Shown here piece after piece: positions 50,823 through 61,554 of a stretch of 64,000 nucleotides of DNA. Each line of letters begins with the position of its first letter. Within the stretch, counting starts at the first letter, position 1. Both the position numbers and the translations under genes were made by a program. The notes under the pieces were generated by a model. That model did not search any database and was not told the DNA's origin. It saw nothing but the letters and a program-made list of their open reading frames with translations. Origin of the DNA: Flaccisagitta enflata (lineage: Eukaryota; Chaetognatha; Sagittoidea; Aphragmophora); contig OZ231126.1 in the NCBI GenBank assembly GCA_965153355.1, forward strand, positions 21,452,001 to 21,516,000, in the 5' to 3' direction.

Positions 50823-51561
50823 CACTGAATCACGAACTCTAATCTGGAAAAGAAGCCAGTCAAGGCCCATTCCACTGAAGCACTACTTCGTGCTTCAGTG
50901 GAATAGGAATTCGTGCTTAAGTGGATTGACTCTTGACCTCTTTTCTTACTGCAATGGTTGAGTGCAAATATTTTGGTGAAATAAGAAATCTATTTGATTT
51001 CTTTTAATTGAAACAAGAGAGGTTTTTTTTCCCTTTTTAAACTGTTATCTTTAAATATCTCTACTTTTTTTTCTCATGAATCTTGTGTTATTGGGAATAT
51101 TTTTTCCAATCATGTCAATTTTTGTGTCTCTGAAGGAAAAAAATTTTCTTACCTGCTATCTTTTTTTTTTTCATGAATCTTGTCTTTATTGTAAATCTTT
51201 ATTTCAATTTTTATGTCTGTGAAGGAAACAAAATTTCCCACCTGCAATTTTTTTCAAGGGATCGATATCAAGTTGTTGTTGAAATATTTTTTTTTTAGAT
51301 ATTAACATACACTTAGTAAGTGTTCTTAAGTAAAAAGAAACAGAGGGAGGTGAAAAGAAAACAGTGGATTTCTTGATTTCTTTTGATAAAAAAAAAAAGA
51401 TAACTTTAATTCTTTTTACTATGAAAAAAATCAGTTATGCTCAATTCCACTGAAGCTCGAATTGCAAAAGGCACTATTTATTTCTCATTCCACTGAAGCA
51501 CTAGGGTGTGCTTCAGTAAAAATAATTCTAACTTAAGCGCGAATTTCGTGATTCAGAGGAT
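50823..51561. mobile_element. TIR element P with repeated CACTGAAGCAC motifs
   Basis: Termini CACTGAATCACGAA (50823) and, inverted, CTCTGAATCACGAAATTC (51545-51562). Near the left end is a perfect hairpin ATTCCACTGAAGCAC - TACTTC - GTGCTTCAGTGGAAT (50869-50904). Near the right end the same motif recurs at 51443, 51484 and, inverted, 51510. AT-rich interior without ORF. Confidence 0.68.
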
Positions 51562-51700
51562 GCCCCCCCCCAAACACACTACGTATGCGGCTCTTTCTTG
51601 CTACTCCCTCTGCCTCCCGCATCGCCACCCATTTTCTTTCCTCCGCCGTCGCCGCCGTCGCCGCCGCCGCAACGGACGTCGCCATTCGCGTGAAGATCTT
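51562..51700. other. CpG-rich CGCCGC block
   Basis: CGCCGTCGCCGCCGTCGCCG and neighbours at 51640-51680, followed by an AT-rich purine stretch. Possible 5' end of a transcription unit; no frame is recognised. Confidence 0.3.
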
Positions 51701-52418
51701 CTGAAAAATGAGATTTTAATGTGGAACCGAAAAACTGCGAAAAAAAGCCGCGAAAAAAGGGAAGAGATAGGAAGAAAAATAGCTGCAAATGGCGATGCGT
51801 AGAAGAGGAGAATAAAGGGAAGTGAGAAATAAAAAGAAAAGAGCCCGGAGGATAAGATAAGGTGAGAGGGTGAGAGGGTGTATGTTGTTGGGAATGGGTT
51901 GGAGGAAGACTTAACCGTTTCTCTAAGACATGCATGTCTTGTTTGCAAATCGTTATGTGACAGTAGATTAGAATTTGGCGCCTTGCTGAAAGAATCAGTC
52001 AATGATGTCTTTGGATCATGTCTTTCACCTCGTGAGTCTAAAAAGATGATTTCATGAAATATTACGACTGCCGGCCTTACAACTATCAGTAAGATGTGGT
52101 TTTGAATTTGTGCAATGGAATGTCTGCACGCCTAAAACCAGTGGTTAAACGTACCATACATTTTCGCCCTCTGGTCCTGTTCCCTATGATCGAATCAGGG
52201 CATGGGAGGCCAAACAAAATAAAGGGTCTGACACTCCTAGCACCAATCTTGGTCCTCATACTCTCGTTGTTTTATGCCTAACAGCTGGAACTCTTTTTCT
52301 TTGCTTGTGTATTTTGCATCATCAGCAAAAACAGATCATAGATGCATTAAAACCTACTAGAAACCGGCCGTATCACAAACCCCTTCCGACAAGTTTTTCT
52401 AGCCACGATATCTAATTC

Positions 52419-52419
<1 letters not shown>
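51701..52419. other. Non-genic stretch
   Basis: I see no repeat family or domain. Confidence 0.4.

Positions 52420-52514
<95 letters not shown>
52420..52514. repeat. (CT)n microsatellite
   Basis: Pure CT run. A smaller GA run is at 52736-52768. Confidence 0.98.
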
Positions 52515-52517
<3 letters not shown>

Positions 52518-52731
52518 ACTTTTCTCATCTTTTTTTTTCCCTCTCTCGCTTTTTTTCATTCACTTTTCTTAAGATTAGAAGCAAAAAATCGGCGATGCCA
52601 AAAGCCGCCGCGGTTCAACGCGAGACAAAAATCCAATTTGCATAGAAATGGAAAAATGTGAGAAATGAAAAATGTCACGATGACAAAGTTACTCTTTTTT
52701 GACGCGTTTTATCAGAGTAATAGAAGAACTA

Positions 52732-52771
<40 letters not shown>

Positions 52772-53191
52772 AGAAAGGAGAGCGCGCCAAAACAGACAGA
52801 CAGATAGACCGACAGATGGTAACAGTTATCTCCATAAATTGATTTCAAGAAATTGATTTCAAGAAATTGATTCCAGATTTAAGATTATCTGCACCTTGGA
52901 AACATGGTGACTGTTCAGTGTTCACCATGTTCACTTAAGGTCTAGAATACGTAGCTGAGTCATTCTTTGTCGGTCAGTTGATCCAGTACAATTGCCATTA
53001 TGCAATCCCACTGAAAAAAGAACATTTTTTACAAAATAGGCGTTCACTTCGACAAGCTAAACTATCCGAGATAAATACCTGGGATTGGTCTAGTGTGACA
53101 GAAAATCAAAGAATCTTTAAGATAACTTTATCAGAAAAATGTCAAAATATATATGTATTTTTTCTTCATGAGCCAACAGTAAGGTGCGGCT

Positions 53192-53197
53192 TTTATT
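53192..53197 (-). promoter_or_regulatory. Candidate polyadenylation signal AATAAA
   Basis: AATAAA on the minus strand, about 132 bases after the stop codon of the lectin gene. Position and sequence fit a eukaryotic poly(A) signal. Confidence 0.5.
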
Positions 53198-53328
53198 CGA
53201 TTTGCGTAGATGTATGATTGCAATATGATGAAGTTATTTGATTGGGCACTAGTTATGCGTATAAGAATTTAAATCATGACGCACCCGGCTGGTCTGAGAA
53301 CAGTTTCATCACAGACGAATCAAAGAAA

Positions 53329-53784
53329 TTATCCGACGCATCTGTACTCGACTTGGTAATAATCGTGCCATGCCTTGCACTTGATGTGAGGCAACGATTT
53401 CCCACTTATCAGTTTGCATGTTCTCCCGGAACAACCTGAAATGGAATCAAGTTTATAAGAGTCTATCAACTTCAATCCAAACGGTTAACGGTACTCAATG
53501 GCGCCTCAATGAGTAGAATAACGCGTAAGTTTATAAATGCATGAGTTTTTCCACTTTGATTTTGGTGATTACAGTTTTTTCTCTCTTGAAAAAGAAACAA
53601 CAAACAACTCACTAGGCATCGAGGTTGAAGATATTGGGTCTTTGCAATCGCCAGACGAAAAACTACAAGCTTCGTTGTCGCCTTTCCAAAATCCGTAGAA
53701 AGCGTTGTCAATTTGAATCCTTTGCCCTTCTAGGCATTCCAAAGAGACAGATACTTTGCGACGCCACGAAGTGCATACAGTCGC
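53329..53784 (-). CDS. SUEL-type (rhamnose/galactose-binding) lectin domain, two exons, 5' end missing
   Basis: Exon 1 is 53784-53613, the intron 53612-53436 (GTGAGT..TTTCAG, 177 bp, phase 1), exon 2 53435-53329 with stop TAA. The joined product is about 92 residues and holds eight cysteines, the number and order typical of one SUEL lectin domain. Residues VSLECLEGQRIQIDNAFYGF match the C2-xGxxIxIxxAxYGx core, CSGRTC the usual CxGxxxC, and YYQVEYRC the C-terminal KYLxVxYxC. The family's YGR and DPC motifs are changed (YGF; IKC), so sugar preference may differ. Such lectins are normally secreted and bind rhamnose or galactose on microbes or eggs. No signal-peptide exon is found. The exon edge at 53784 touches a mobile element (D3), so the gene may be broken or the preceding exon may lie beyond 53880. 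Confidence 0.82.
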
Positions 53785-53880
53785 TTTTTTAGATGCGTCC
53801 ACGCATCTCTATAAGAGGCTTTGTCCGTCCGTCCGTCCGTCGGTTGGTTGGTCGGTCGGTTGGTCGGTCCGTGGTGATCG
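53785..53880 (-). mobile_element. Hairpin-ended element, family D (D3), abutting the lectin exon
   Basis: Six T, hairpin AGATGCG-TCCA-CGCATCT (53791-53808), CTATAAGAGGCTTTGTCC, (GTCC)n then GGTTGGTCGG core, GTGGTGATCGAGTTGAGAAC. The non-hairpin end is not clear; shared ATTGCATCATTCC with D4 suggests it runs at least to 53942. Confidence 0.8.
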
Positions 53881-54469
53881 AGTTGAGAACAATGAAAATG
53901 CATAGAATCTTGGAAATATCTCAGATTATTGCATCATTCCGTTGACTCTTGACTGGCTCACACTCCCAGAATAACATTTTGCTATCAGAGATGATGCAAC
54001 TTTGTTTGTTTAAGGATAAATTTCATCACAATTAAGCTGCTTCAAAGAACCATCAAATTTTGCAAAGTTTCAGAAAGGGAGGGAACTTGACGGAAACTCC
54101 AACTGTCCCTGTTTGTCAAAAAGTCAAATCAGGTTGAAAATTCCATGTTACTTGACATGAAATGCTATCTTGGAAACCGTTTGTCGTAGAGCTTTCTAAG
54201 TGTCACCAAAAGTTCCATTTGACAACTAGATGTAAGTTGATGTTAGACATGTCGCAACATAAGATTATATTAATCGTCTGTTATTCATCACATTTAATTA
54301 TTTTTTGCCCTATATCAACTTTATAACGAGTCATTAATCACATCGTATAGCACGTTTTTGAAAAAATCCACAACTTTGAAAAAATCCATGATTTTATCCA
54401 GATTAATCCAAATGGATCAATTCAATTGGATTGGATTTTTTTTTTTTAAATGGATTTTTTAAGAACCCT

Positions 54470-54526
54470 GTGACAAACCGATCCACCGACATAGCGGGTT
54501 ACAGAGACGCGTGTACGCGCCTAAAA
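54470..54526 (+). mobile_element. Decayed A-type hairpin end
   Basis: GTGACAAACCGATCCACCGAC, ATAGCGGGTTACAGAG, then AGACGCGTGTACGCGCCTAAAA. Order as in family A, with a partly destroyed stem. Confidence 0.6.
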
Positions 54527-54544
54527 TGGAAGGGATAGAATGAG

Positions 54545-55707
54545 AGTCGCAAAGGCGTTAGATAGTCAGCAGTACACAATGCCTCTTGAAATTAACAGGG
54601 TGTGCAAAAATATCTATAATTGGCACTCATTCTCTTTAAAACCCTGTAAAAATAATGATTTTTGAAAGCATGAGTGGATGATATTCCTTTTAGCATTTAG
54701 AATAAAAAATTCACAAAGAATAAAACTTTTCAGGTATAATTGACTCTAGTGAAACGCCTCTTTAAAAAATCTGTTTCTCTAGGAAAAAAATTGGTTAATA
54801 TCTTGATCTTTACCTCTCACTTATCGCATTCTGCCCATTTGACATCCTCATCTCTAGAAACATTACTTCAAAATTGGATATTTTATCTACCACCATGTCA
54901 ATTTTGATGGGTCTGGGACAAGTATTTCGTTCTCTTTAGTACAAGTATTTCTTTCTCTTTAGTGCATTTCAAATTCCATCTCATTTTGTGGAAGTAGATG
55001 AAGAAGGAGAAATTTCCCCATGTACAGGGTCATTCATCTCAAATGGCAAAAAGTATCAAGCTTTTACTCCAAGATGTATTATCTGGCAGCTAAGAATCTT
55101 TTTTAGAAAAACTATATTTGATGTTTTTTGTCTCAAAATTTCATTGGTCTGAGTTGAATGTTTTGGCCACAACATCAATTTGAAGTAAAACAATTACTAG
55201 GTTTTTTTGTCTAAGATAATCATTTAGTAAATTAGTTTAATTCTTAAACAGTTTGAGTGGCAGATGCGAAGTAAGTCTCAAAAGAGGGACAATTTGATTA
55301 TTTGATTATTTCTTTTCAATTTCAGGTCAATCTGATACTTGTCAGTTAATTGGTTTAAAGACAACTGCAATCTAAACAAGAATGGTTATTGTAAAAAGAT
55401 GGTCAATTGGGATTATGCTATGAATACTTGTTCTACTTCAAATTGATGCTGTGGCCAAACTTTCCAACTTTGACCAAAAGAATTTTTATAAAAAAAAAAC
55501 ATCAAAAACGTCAAATTATTAAAAAAAGTATTAGACCTGTCAGATTATGCATCTTGTATTAAAAGCTTACAGTATTACTTATTGCCATTTGAGAGGAATG
55601 ACCCTGTATGAAAGCGTAGGTCATCTGCCGCTTCGAGGCCGATGCCCACTGCCCAGAAAATTCCCCACATGTGAAAGCATAAGTCAACGGCCCCATTGAG
55701 GCAGCTG
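54545..55707 (+). mobile_element. Family E element (E9) interrupted by J
   Basis: Left end AGTCGCAAAGGCGTTAGATAG, TCAGCAGTACACAATGCC. Before J, AGAAGGAGAAATTTCCCCATG; after J, TGAAAGCGTAGGTCATCTGC, CGCTTCGAGGCCGATGCCC. A second copy of the end, AAATTCCCCACATGTGAAAG, CATAAGTCAACGGCCCC, follows at 55658-55707. The body (54600-55000) is AT-rich and has no minisatellite. Confidence 0.7.
55025..55606. mobile_element. TA-flanked TIR element J inserted in E9
   Basis: Left CAGGGTCATTCATCTCAAAT, right inverted CAGGGTCATTCCTCTCAAAT, both followed by GGCAA. The match extends about 60 bp (AAGCTTTTA, AAGATG.ATTATCTG). TA at 55023-55024 and 55607-55608. 582 bp, no ORF. Its ends resemble those of H2 (CAGGG.CATTCAATCTCATTT). 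Confidence 0.88.
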
Positions 55708-55805
55708 CCCATAAGGAGGAAAAATGAGAATATTACGTGGAATAGCAGAGGAGCGAGAATTTTAAAGAGGAAAGAAGAGAAAGAATTTCGTGAGACGGCA
55801 ATAAA

Positions 55806-56225
55806 ACCTCCAAGAAAAACTGTCGTTACTTTAGAGTCATTAAAATAAGAATGATGATGAAACTGAGCTCTAACGATGCTGATATCCATGACATAATTGG
55901 AATGGGAGCCGTGAAACCTTTGTGTAAAACTGTCATTACTTTGGAGTCATTGAAATAAGAATGATGATGAAACTGAGCTTTAACGGTGCTGACATCCATG
56001 ACATAATTGAAATGGGAGCCGTGAAACCTTCGAGTAAAACTGTTGCTACTTTAGAGTCATTGAAATAAGAATAATGATGAGACTGAGCGCTAACGGTGGT
56101 GACATCCATGACATGATTGAAATAGCTATAAAACCTTTGAGAAGATTTTTTGTTTCTATAGAGTCATTATTATAAGAATGATGATGAAACTGAGTGCAAA
56201 CAGTGCATAACTAAAATAGGATCTA
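55806..56225. repeat. 110-bp tandem repeat, four copies
   Basis: Units begin near 55806, 55916, 56026 and 56134: AAACTGTCGTTACTTTAGAG, TCATTRAAATAAGAATGATG, ATGAAACTGAGC, GACATCCATGACATAATTG. Periods 110, 110 and about 108 bp. The last copy is shortened. Confidence 0.88.
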
Positions 56226-56305
56226 TGAAACGTCTTCTTTCACGTCTCATTTCTATTTCATTTATTCATTTAGTGTTCAAAGGAAGATTAATTGTTCATT
56301 TTTTT

Positions 56306-56515
<210 letters not shown>

Positions 56516-56800
56516 AATTCTGCATCTCATGTTCTTGTTGTGGTTGGTTGTAGTTTCGTAGTAGAATATCTGATCCAAAGGTCAGATCAAAGGTGGCCTT
56601 TTTTTCATGATTCAGGATCCCAGATCCAATCTGAAGGAATCTCAATGGTCTCAATGGTCATCATTTTCATATGGTAGTTTTGGTTTTATCTATTCTATTG
56701 CATACTGCAAATCTTTTTTAAGGGCGCGACGCCTTATCCCCAAACATTACTACTATACTAGCTTTTTGCCTCCAAAATTGTTACCCCAATTGAAAGCCAT

Positions 56801-57887
<1,087 letters not shown>

Positions 57888-58502
57888 GGGAAGCACCGAG
57901 ATTTCCCTTTTCTAAAGCTACATATTAATTCTAATGGGTCTGTATGCATCTGTTGTAGAACTTCGAGCGCCGTGGTTCCCTTCTTCTAAAGCTACTTCTT
58001 AATTCTTATGGGTTTGTATGCATCTGTCGTAGAACATCGAGCACCGTGGTTCCCCACTTCTAAAGATACTTCTTAATTCTTATGGGTTTGTATGCACCTG
58101 TTGTAGAACTTCCAGCGCCATGGTTCCCCACTTCTAAAGATACTTCTTAATTCTTATGGGTTTGTATGCATCTGTTGTAGAACTTCGAGCGCCATGGTTC
58201 CCCACTTCTAAAGATACTTCTTAATTCTTATGGGTTTGTATGCATCTGTTGTAGAACTTCGAGCGCCATGGTTCCCCACTTCTAAAGATACTTCTTAATT
58301 CTTATGGGTTTGTATGCACCTGTTGTAGAACTTCAAGCGCCATGGTTCCCCACTTCTAAAGATACTTCTTAATTCTTATGGGTTTGTATGCATCTGTTGT
58401 AGAACTTCGAGCGCCATGGTTCCCCACTTCTAAATCTACTGCTTAATTCTTATGGGTTTGTATGCATCTGTCTTAGAACATCGAGCACCGTGGTTCCCTT
58501 TA
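57888..58502. repeat. 74-bp minisatellite, about eight copies
   Basis: Unit: GAACTTCGAGCGCCATGGTT, CCCCACTTCTAAAGATACTT, CTTAATTCTTATGGGTTTGT, ATGCATCTGTTGTA. Central copies differ by 1-3 bases; the outer ones by up to ten. The period is not a multiple of three, so it does not encode a repeat protein. Confidence 0.95.
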
Positions 58503-58784
58503 TTTTCAGCGAACTAAAAGTGGTTTTTCTCGTCATTTATCAAATGCTCTTTCACTCTCCAAACATTACTCACTTGGTCATGTCATGGTCATAAAAGGCG
58601 CGTTAAATTGTCGCCAGTGGTTGATTCTAAAAGGAGAAAGAAATATGCTGTCGCGGGGACGGGTAAGTCAATAAAACGGTGATAGAACTAAACTAACACC
58701 TGTTTCGAAATTCTAAAACAGAAATTACTCATTTTTGCTGCAAGTAACAGTTGATATTTTAAATGAGGACAACTTCTTGAAAAA

Positions 58785-58832
58785 CAAGGCCGGATAAACG
58801 GCAATTCAGTAGCGGACGGTTGGGCAGGGGCA
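58785..58832 (+). mobile_element. Isolated family A/C non-hairpin end
   Basis: AACAAGGCCGGATAAACGGC, AGTAGCGGACGGTTGGGCAG, GGGCAGTAATG. No hairpin end is found downstream before the GATGAC array. Confidence 0.65.
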
Positions 58833-58884
58833 GTAATGCAATTGTAGTCCGTTTTCTCCAGGTCTGAAGAGTGAAGATGAGAAT

Positions 58885-59275
58885 GACATGACATTTACAG
58901 TGATGACGATGATTCGATGACAGTGATGACGATGACAGTGACACTGATGACGATGATACTGACAGTGATGACGATGACGATGACAGAGATGACGATGATA
59001 GTGACATTGATGACGATGACGATGACAGTGGTGGCGATGACGATGAAAGTGGTGGCGATGAGTCTACAAGTATAACAGTGATAACATGACGATGTCAGTG
59101 ATAACGATAAGTCGATGACAGTGATGATAATGACGATGACAGTGATGACGATGACGATGACAGTGATGACGATGAGTCGATGACAGTAATGACGATGACG
59201 ATGACAGATGACGGTGATGACATTTACACTTTTACAGTGATGACGATGATTCGATGACAGCGATGACGATGATGA
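58885..59275. repeat. GATGAC / GACAGT hexamer-based array
   Basis: Blocks of GATGACGATGACAGT with TCGATGACAGTGATGAC. A segment of about 45 bp around TTTACA..GTGATGACGATGATTCG occurs at both ends (58897, 59234), so the array was copied as blocks. The minus Val-Ile frame is an artefact. Confidence 0.92.
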
Positions 59276-59600
59276 TTTTTGGAACTGGAAAAAGATATCA
59301 TCGTTGGTGTTGACACTTTCATGAGGCAAAAGTAGCGATGAGTTTGCAGTAAAACCGCAAAAAAAAGAAAAGAAATATGAAAAAAACAGAAGAATAGGAA
59401 AAGATAGAAAGACCCAAAAGTCGCTAATTCATTTCCCTTGGGACAGATAAGGGCGCGCCGTTGGACAAAAGCTGCACGCAAAAAAAATGATGTTGGAAAT
59501 TCTGTACTTTGCAAGGTTCTGGATCATTTTTTTCAAACCACAGTCACGAAACATAACACAAGTTTTTTGTTCGTTCGTAGGGCGGTTGGTGTATCTTTTT

Positions 59601-59612
59601 AGTCGCGGACAC
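59601..59612 (-). mobile_element. Half of a terminal hairpin
   Basis: TTTTTAGTCGCGGACAC matches the first arm and loop of A/C-type hairpins. The second arm is missing. Confidence 0.4.
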
Positions 59613-59718
59613 TTTTATTTCGATCATATGTTTTTGTAACTTTCTGTATCATCTCTGACTGACAGTAATTCTGTCTATCCCTCTATGTATCAGTTCTCCA
59701 TCAATGCTTTTCTCTGTC

Positions 59719-59723
<5 letters not shown>

Positions 59724-59815
<92 letters not shown>
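59724..59815. repeat. (CT)n microsatellite
   Basis: Pure CT run of about 90 bp. Confidence 0.98.
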
Positions 59816-59817
<2 letters not shown>

Positions 59818-59869
59818 AGTCTTGTCTTTCTATTTTAAAGTCAACGTAGACATGACCTCTGGCTCACTG

Positions 59870-60231
59870 TGTCGGTCCGGTCAGTCAGTCTTTGTTGGTG
59901 GGTCAGTCGGTCCGTCACGTAACTTTTTTGAAATATGGCTCTAATCTTCATTTTAAAGGTACTTTAGGGTACTTAAGGGTACTTTAGGGTAATTCAAGGT
60001 ACATTAGGTACTTAAGGGTACTTTAGGTCGGTCGGTCCGTCCGTCAGTCAGTAACCAAAATAGATTAAAGCCTTTTTATTCATTTTTAAGGTCATTTAAG
60101 TCATTTTGAGTGTAAAATAAATCATTTAAAATTAAATTCAGTCATTTAAGGTCACTAAGTCACCCCTTAAGTCACTTTAGTCACTTAAGTCACTTAAGTC
60201 ACTTCGTCACTTAAATCACTTAAGTCAGTGA
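59870..60231 (-). mobile_element. Family B-like remnant with AGGGTACTTT and AAGTCATTT arrays
   Basis: GTCGGTCCGTCACGTAAC core, six AGGGTACTTA-type 10-bp units (59955-60028), a second GGTCGGTCCGTCCGTCAG core, then TCATTTAAGG and TCACTTAAG units to 60227. Two decayed B-type cores in tandem; no hairpin survives. Confidence 0.65.
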
Positions 60232-60330
60232 CCGTATTTCTTGTAATTAGCGCCCCGGGCGCTTTTGAAATTGAAATGAAACATTGTTGTTTTAAACCTG
60301 TAATTAGCGCCCCCTTTTCACTAATATATT
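60232..60330. mobile_element. One end of an M-type MITE
   Basis: ACCGTATTTCTTGTAATTAG, CGCCCCGGGCGCTTTTGAAA matches the left end of element M (CCATATTTTTTCTTATTAGC, CAGGGTGCTTTTGAAATC). The CGCCC-GGGCG part is itself a hairpin. Confidence 0.65.
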
Positions 60331-60478
60331 AATAATATTCTATGCAATTTACACTTTCTGACAATTTTCTTAAAATTCAAATCAGCAAATCACTAAAAAG
60401 AGAATATTTTGTTGTATTAAATCTCATTCTCATATTGTTTTTGCAAAAAAAAAATCTTATTTCCATTTATTTTTTAAA

Positions 60479-60835
60479 GTGTCTTGGAATTGTTCTAAAG
60501 TTGTCTGAGAGTTGTCTTATGTTGTCCCAGATTTGTCCTAAAGATATCCTAGGCTTATCCTGGACTTGTCCCAATTGACCTTCAGTTGTTTCTTAAATTG
60601 TCCTGGAGTTGCTTTGAAGAGGTCCTAGAATTGTCTATTGTCTTGAGATTGAAAGTTGTCCTAGAGTTTCTAAATTGTCCTAGTTGTTCAAATGTTGTCC
60701 TACAAACATCCTTGTTGTTCTAAAGTTGTCCTGGTGTCATTCTAGTATTGTCCTAATGTTGTCTTGAAGTCCTAGATTTGTTCTCAGGGTTGTCTTGGAT
60801 TTGTCCTTGAGTTGTCCTTGGGTTGACTGGAGATA
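60479..60835. repeat. Decayed AGTTGTCCTAG minisatellite
   Basis: About 25 variants of GTTGTCCTAGA at 10-16 bp spacing. Too diverged for a fixed period. Confidence 0.8.
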
Positions 60836-60904
60836 TCTTGTGTTAGTTTACAACAACAAATTTGAAATGACTTTATTTAAAAGGCAGCTGTTATTATATA
60901 TTGT

Positions 60905-61325
60905 AGTTGCAGACACATATATGAGAGGCTATGTCCAACTTTCTCTTGATCCATCTGCCTGTTAGTCTGTCCATAACACATGAGCAAACAAGTGACGCGG
61001 GGTCACAATATTTTTGTGGCTAGGTGGGCAAGAGCACCCAACCCCAATTCTCACCAAACCCACCTACAACATTCAAACATACACAAAAGAATCTAAACAC
61101 TCATTCTCCCATTTTTCAGATTAATGACCAATAGATCGACAGATGGACAGATGGACAAAGCCTCTCATAAAGTTGCGTGTTTGCAACTAAAAAGGGGAAA
61201 ACAAAGTATTTGAGATGCTTTTTGGGTATCGTTGTTAGTTATAGAGGGAGCATGAACTGTGAATGTAGATTCAATGCCCCTGCCCACTCTTCCGCAACAA
61301 TTATTGTGACTACCCATCACTTGTT
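60905..61325 (-). mobile_element. Family C element split by a second C element
   Basis: Left part 60905-60990: damaged hairpin AGTTGCAGACAC, ATGAGAGGCTATGTCC, GTCTGTCCATAACACATGAG. Right part 61194-61325: GGGGAAAACAAAGTATTTGA, GATGCTTTTTGGGTATCG, CCCCTGCCCACTCTTCCGC, TTGTGACTACCCATCAC, TTGTT. Joining the two parts restores the block order of C3. Confidence 0.83.
60992..61193 (+). mobile_element. Inner family C element (C5), antiparallel insertion
   Basis: Starts at 5' hairpin GTGAC-GCGGG-GTCAC, AATATTTTTGTGGCTAGGTGG, CATACACAAAAGAATC, a GACAGATGGACAGATGG core, AAAGCCTCTCATAA, 3' hairpin AGTTGC-GTGTTT-GCAACT (61171-61188), AAAAA. Both hairpins intact. Confidence 0.88.
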
Positions 61326-61554
61326 ACTGGTTGCATATTGCAGACTCTCCTTACGGGCAACAACCTTTTTATGTTTGTTACATTATGATACCTGATATAA
61401 AAGAAGTTTATAATTAAGCTTAATGAACAGACATCCCTGGCAACATGCTTCATTAACACTTGCTTCAAAATATGTTTTACATTTTTGGTAATTCATGAAG
61501 GAATAATTGATAAGGTTTATGTGAGAGAACTTTTCAATAACAAAATTTGGAGGT

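Noticed and set aside
53472-53711. 79-codon minus frame overlapping the lectin
   Set aside because: It is in another frame, crosses the intron, and has none of the domain residues.
57888-58502. CRISPR or rRNA spacer array
   Set aside because: Contiguous 74-bp units without spacers, and no rRNA sequence nearby.
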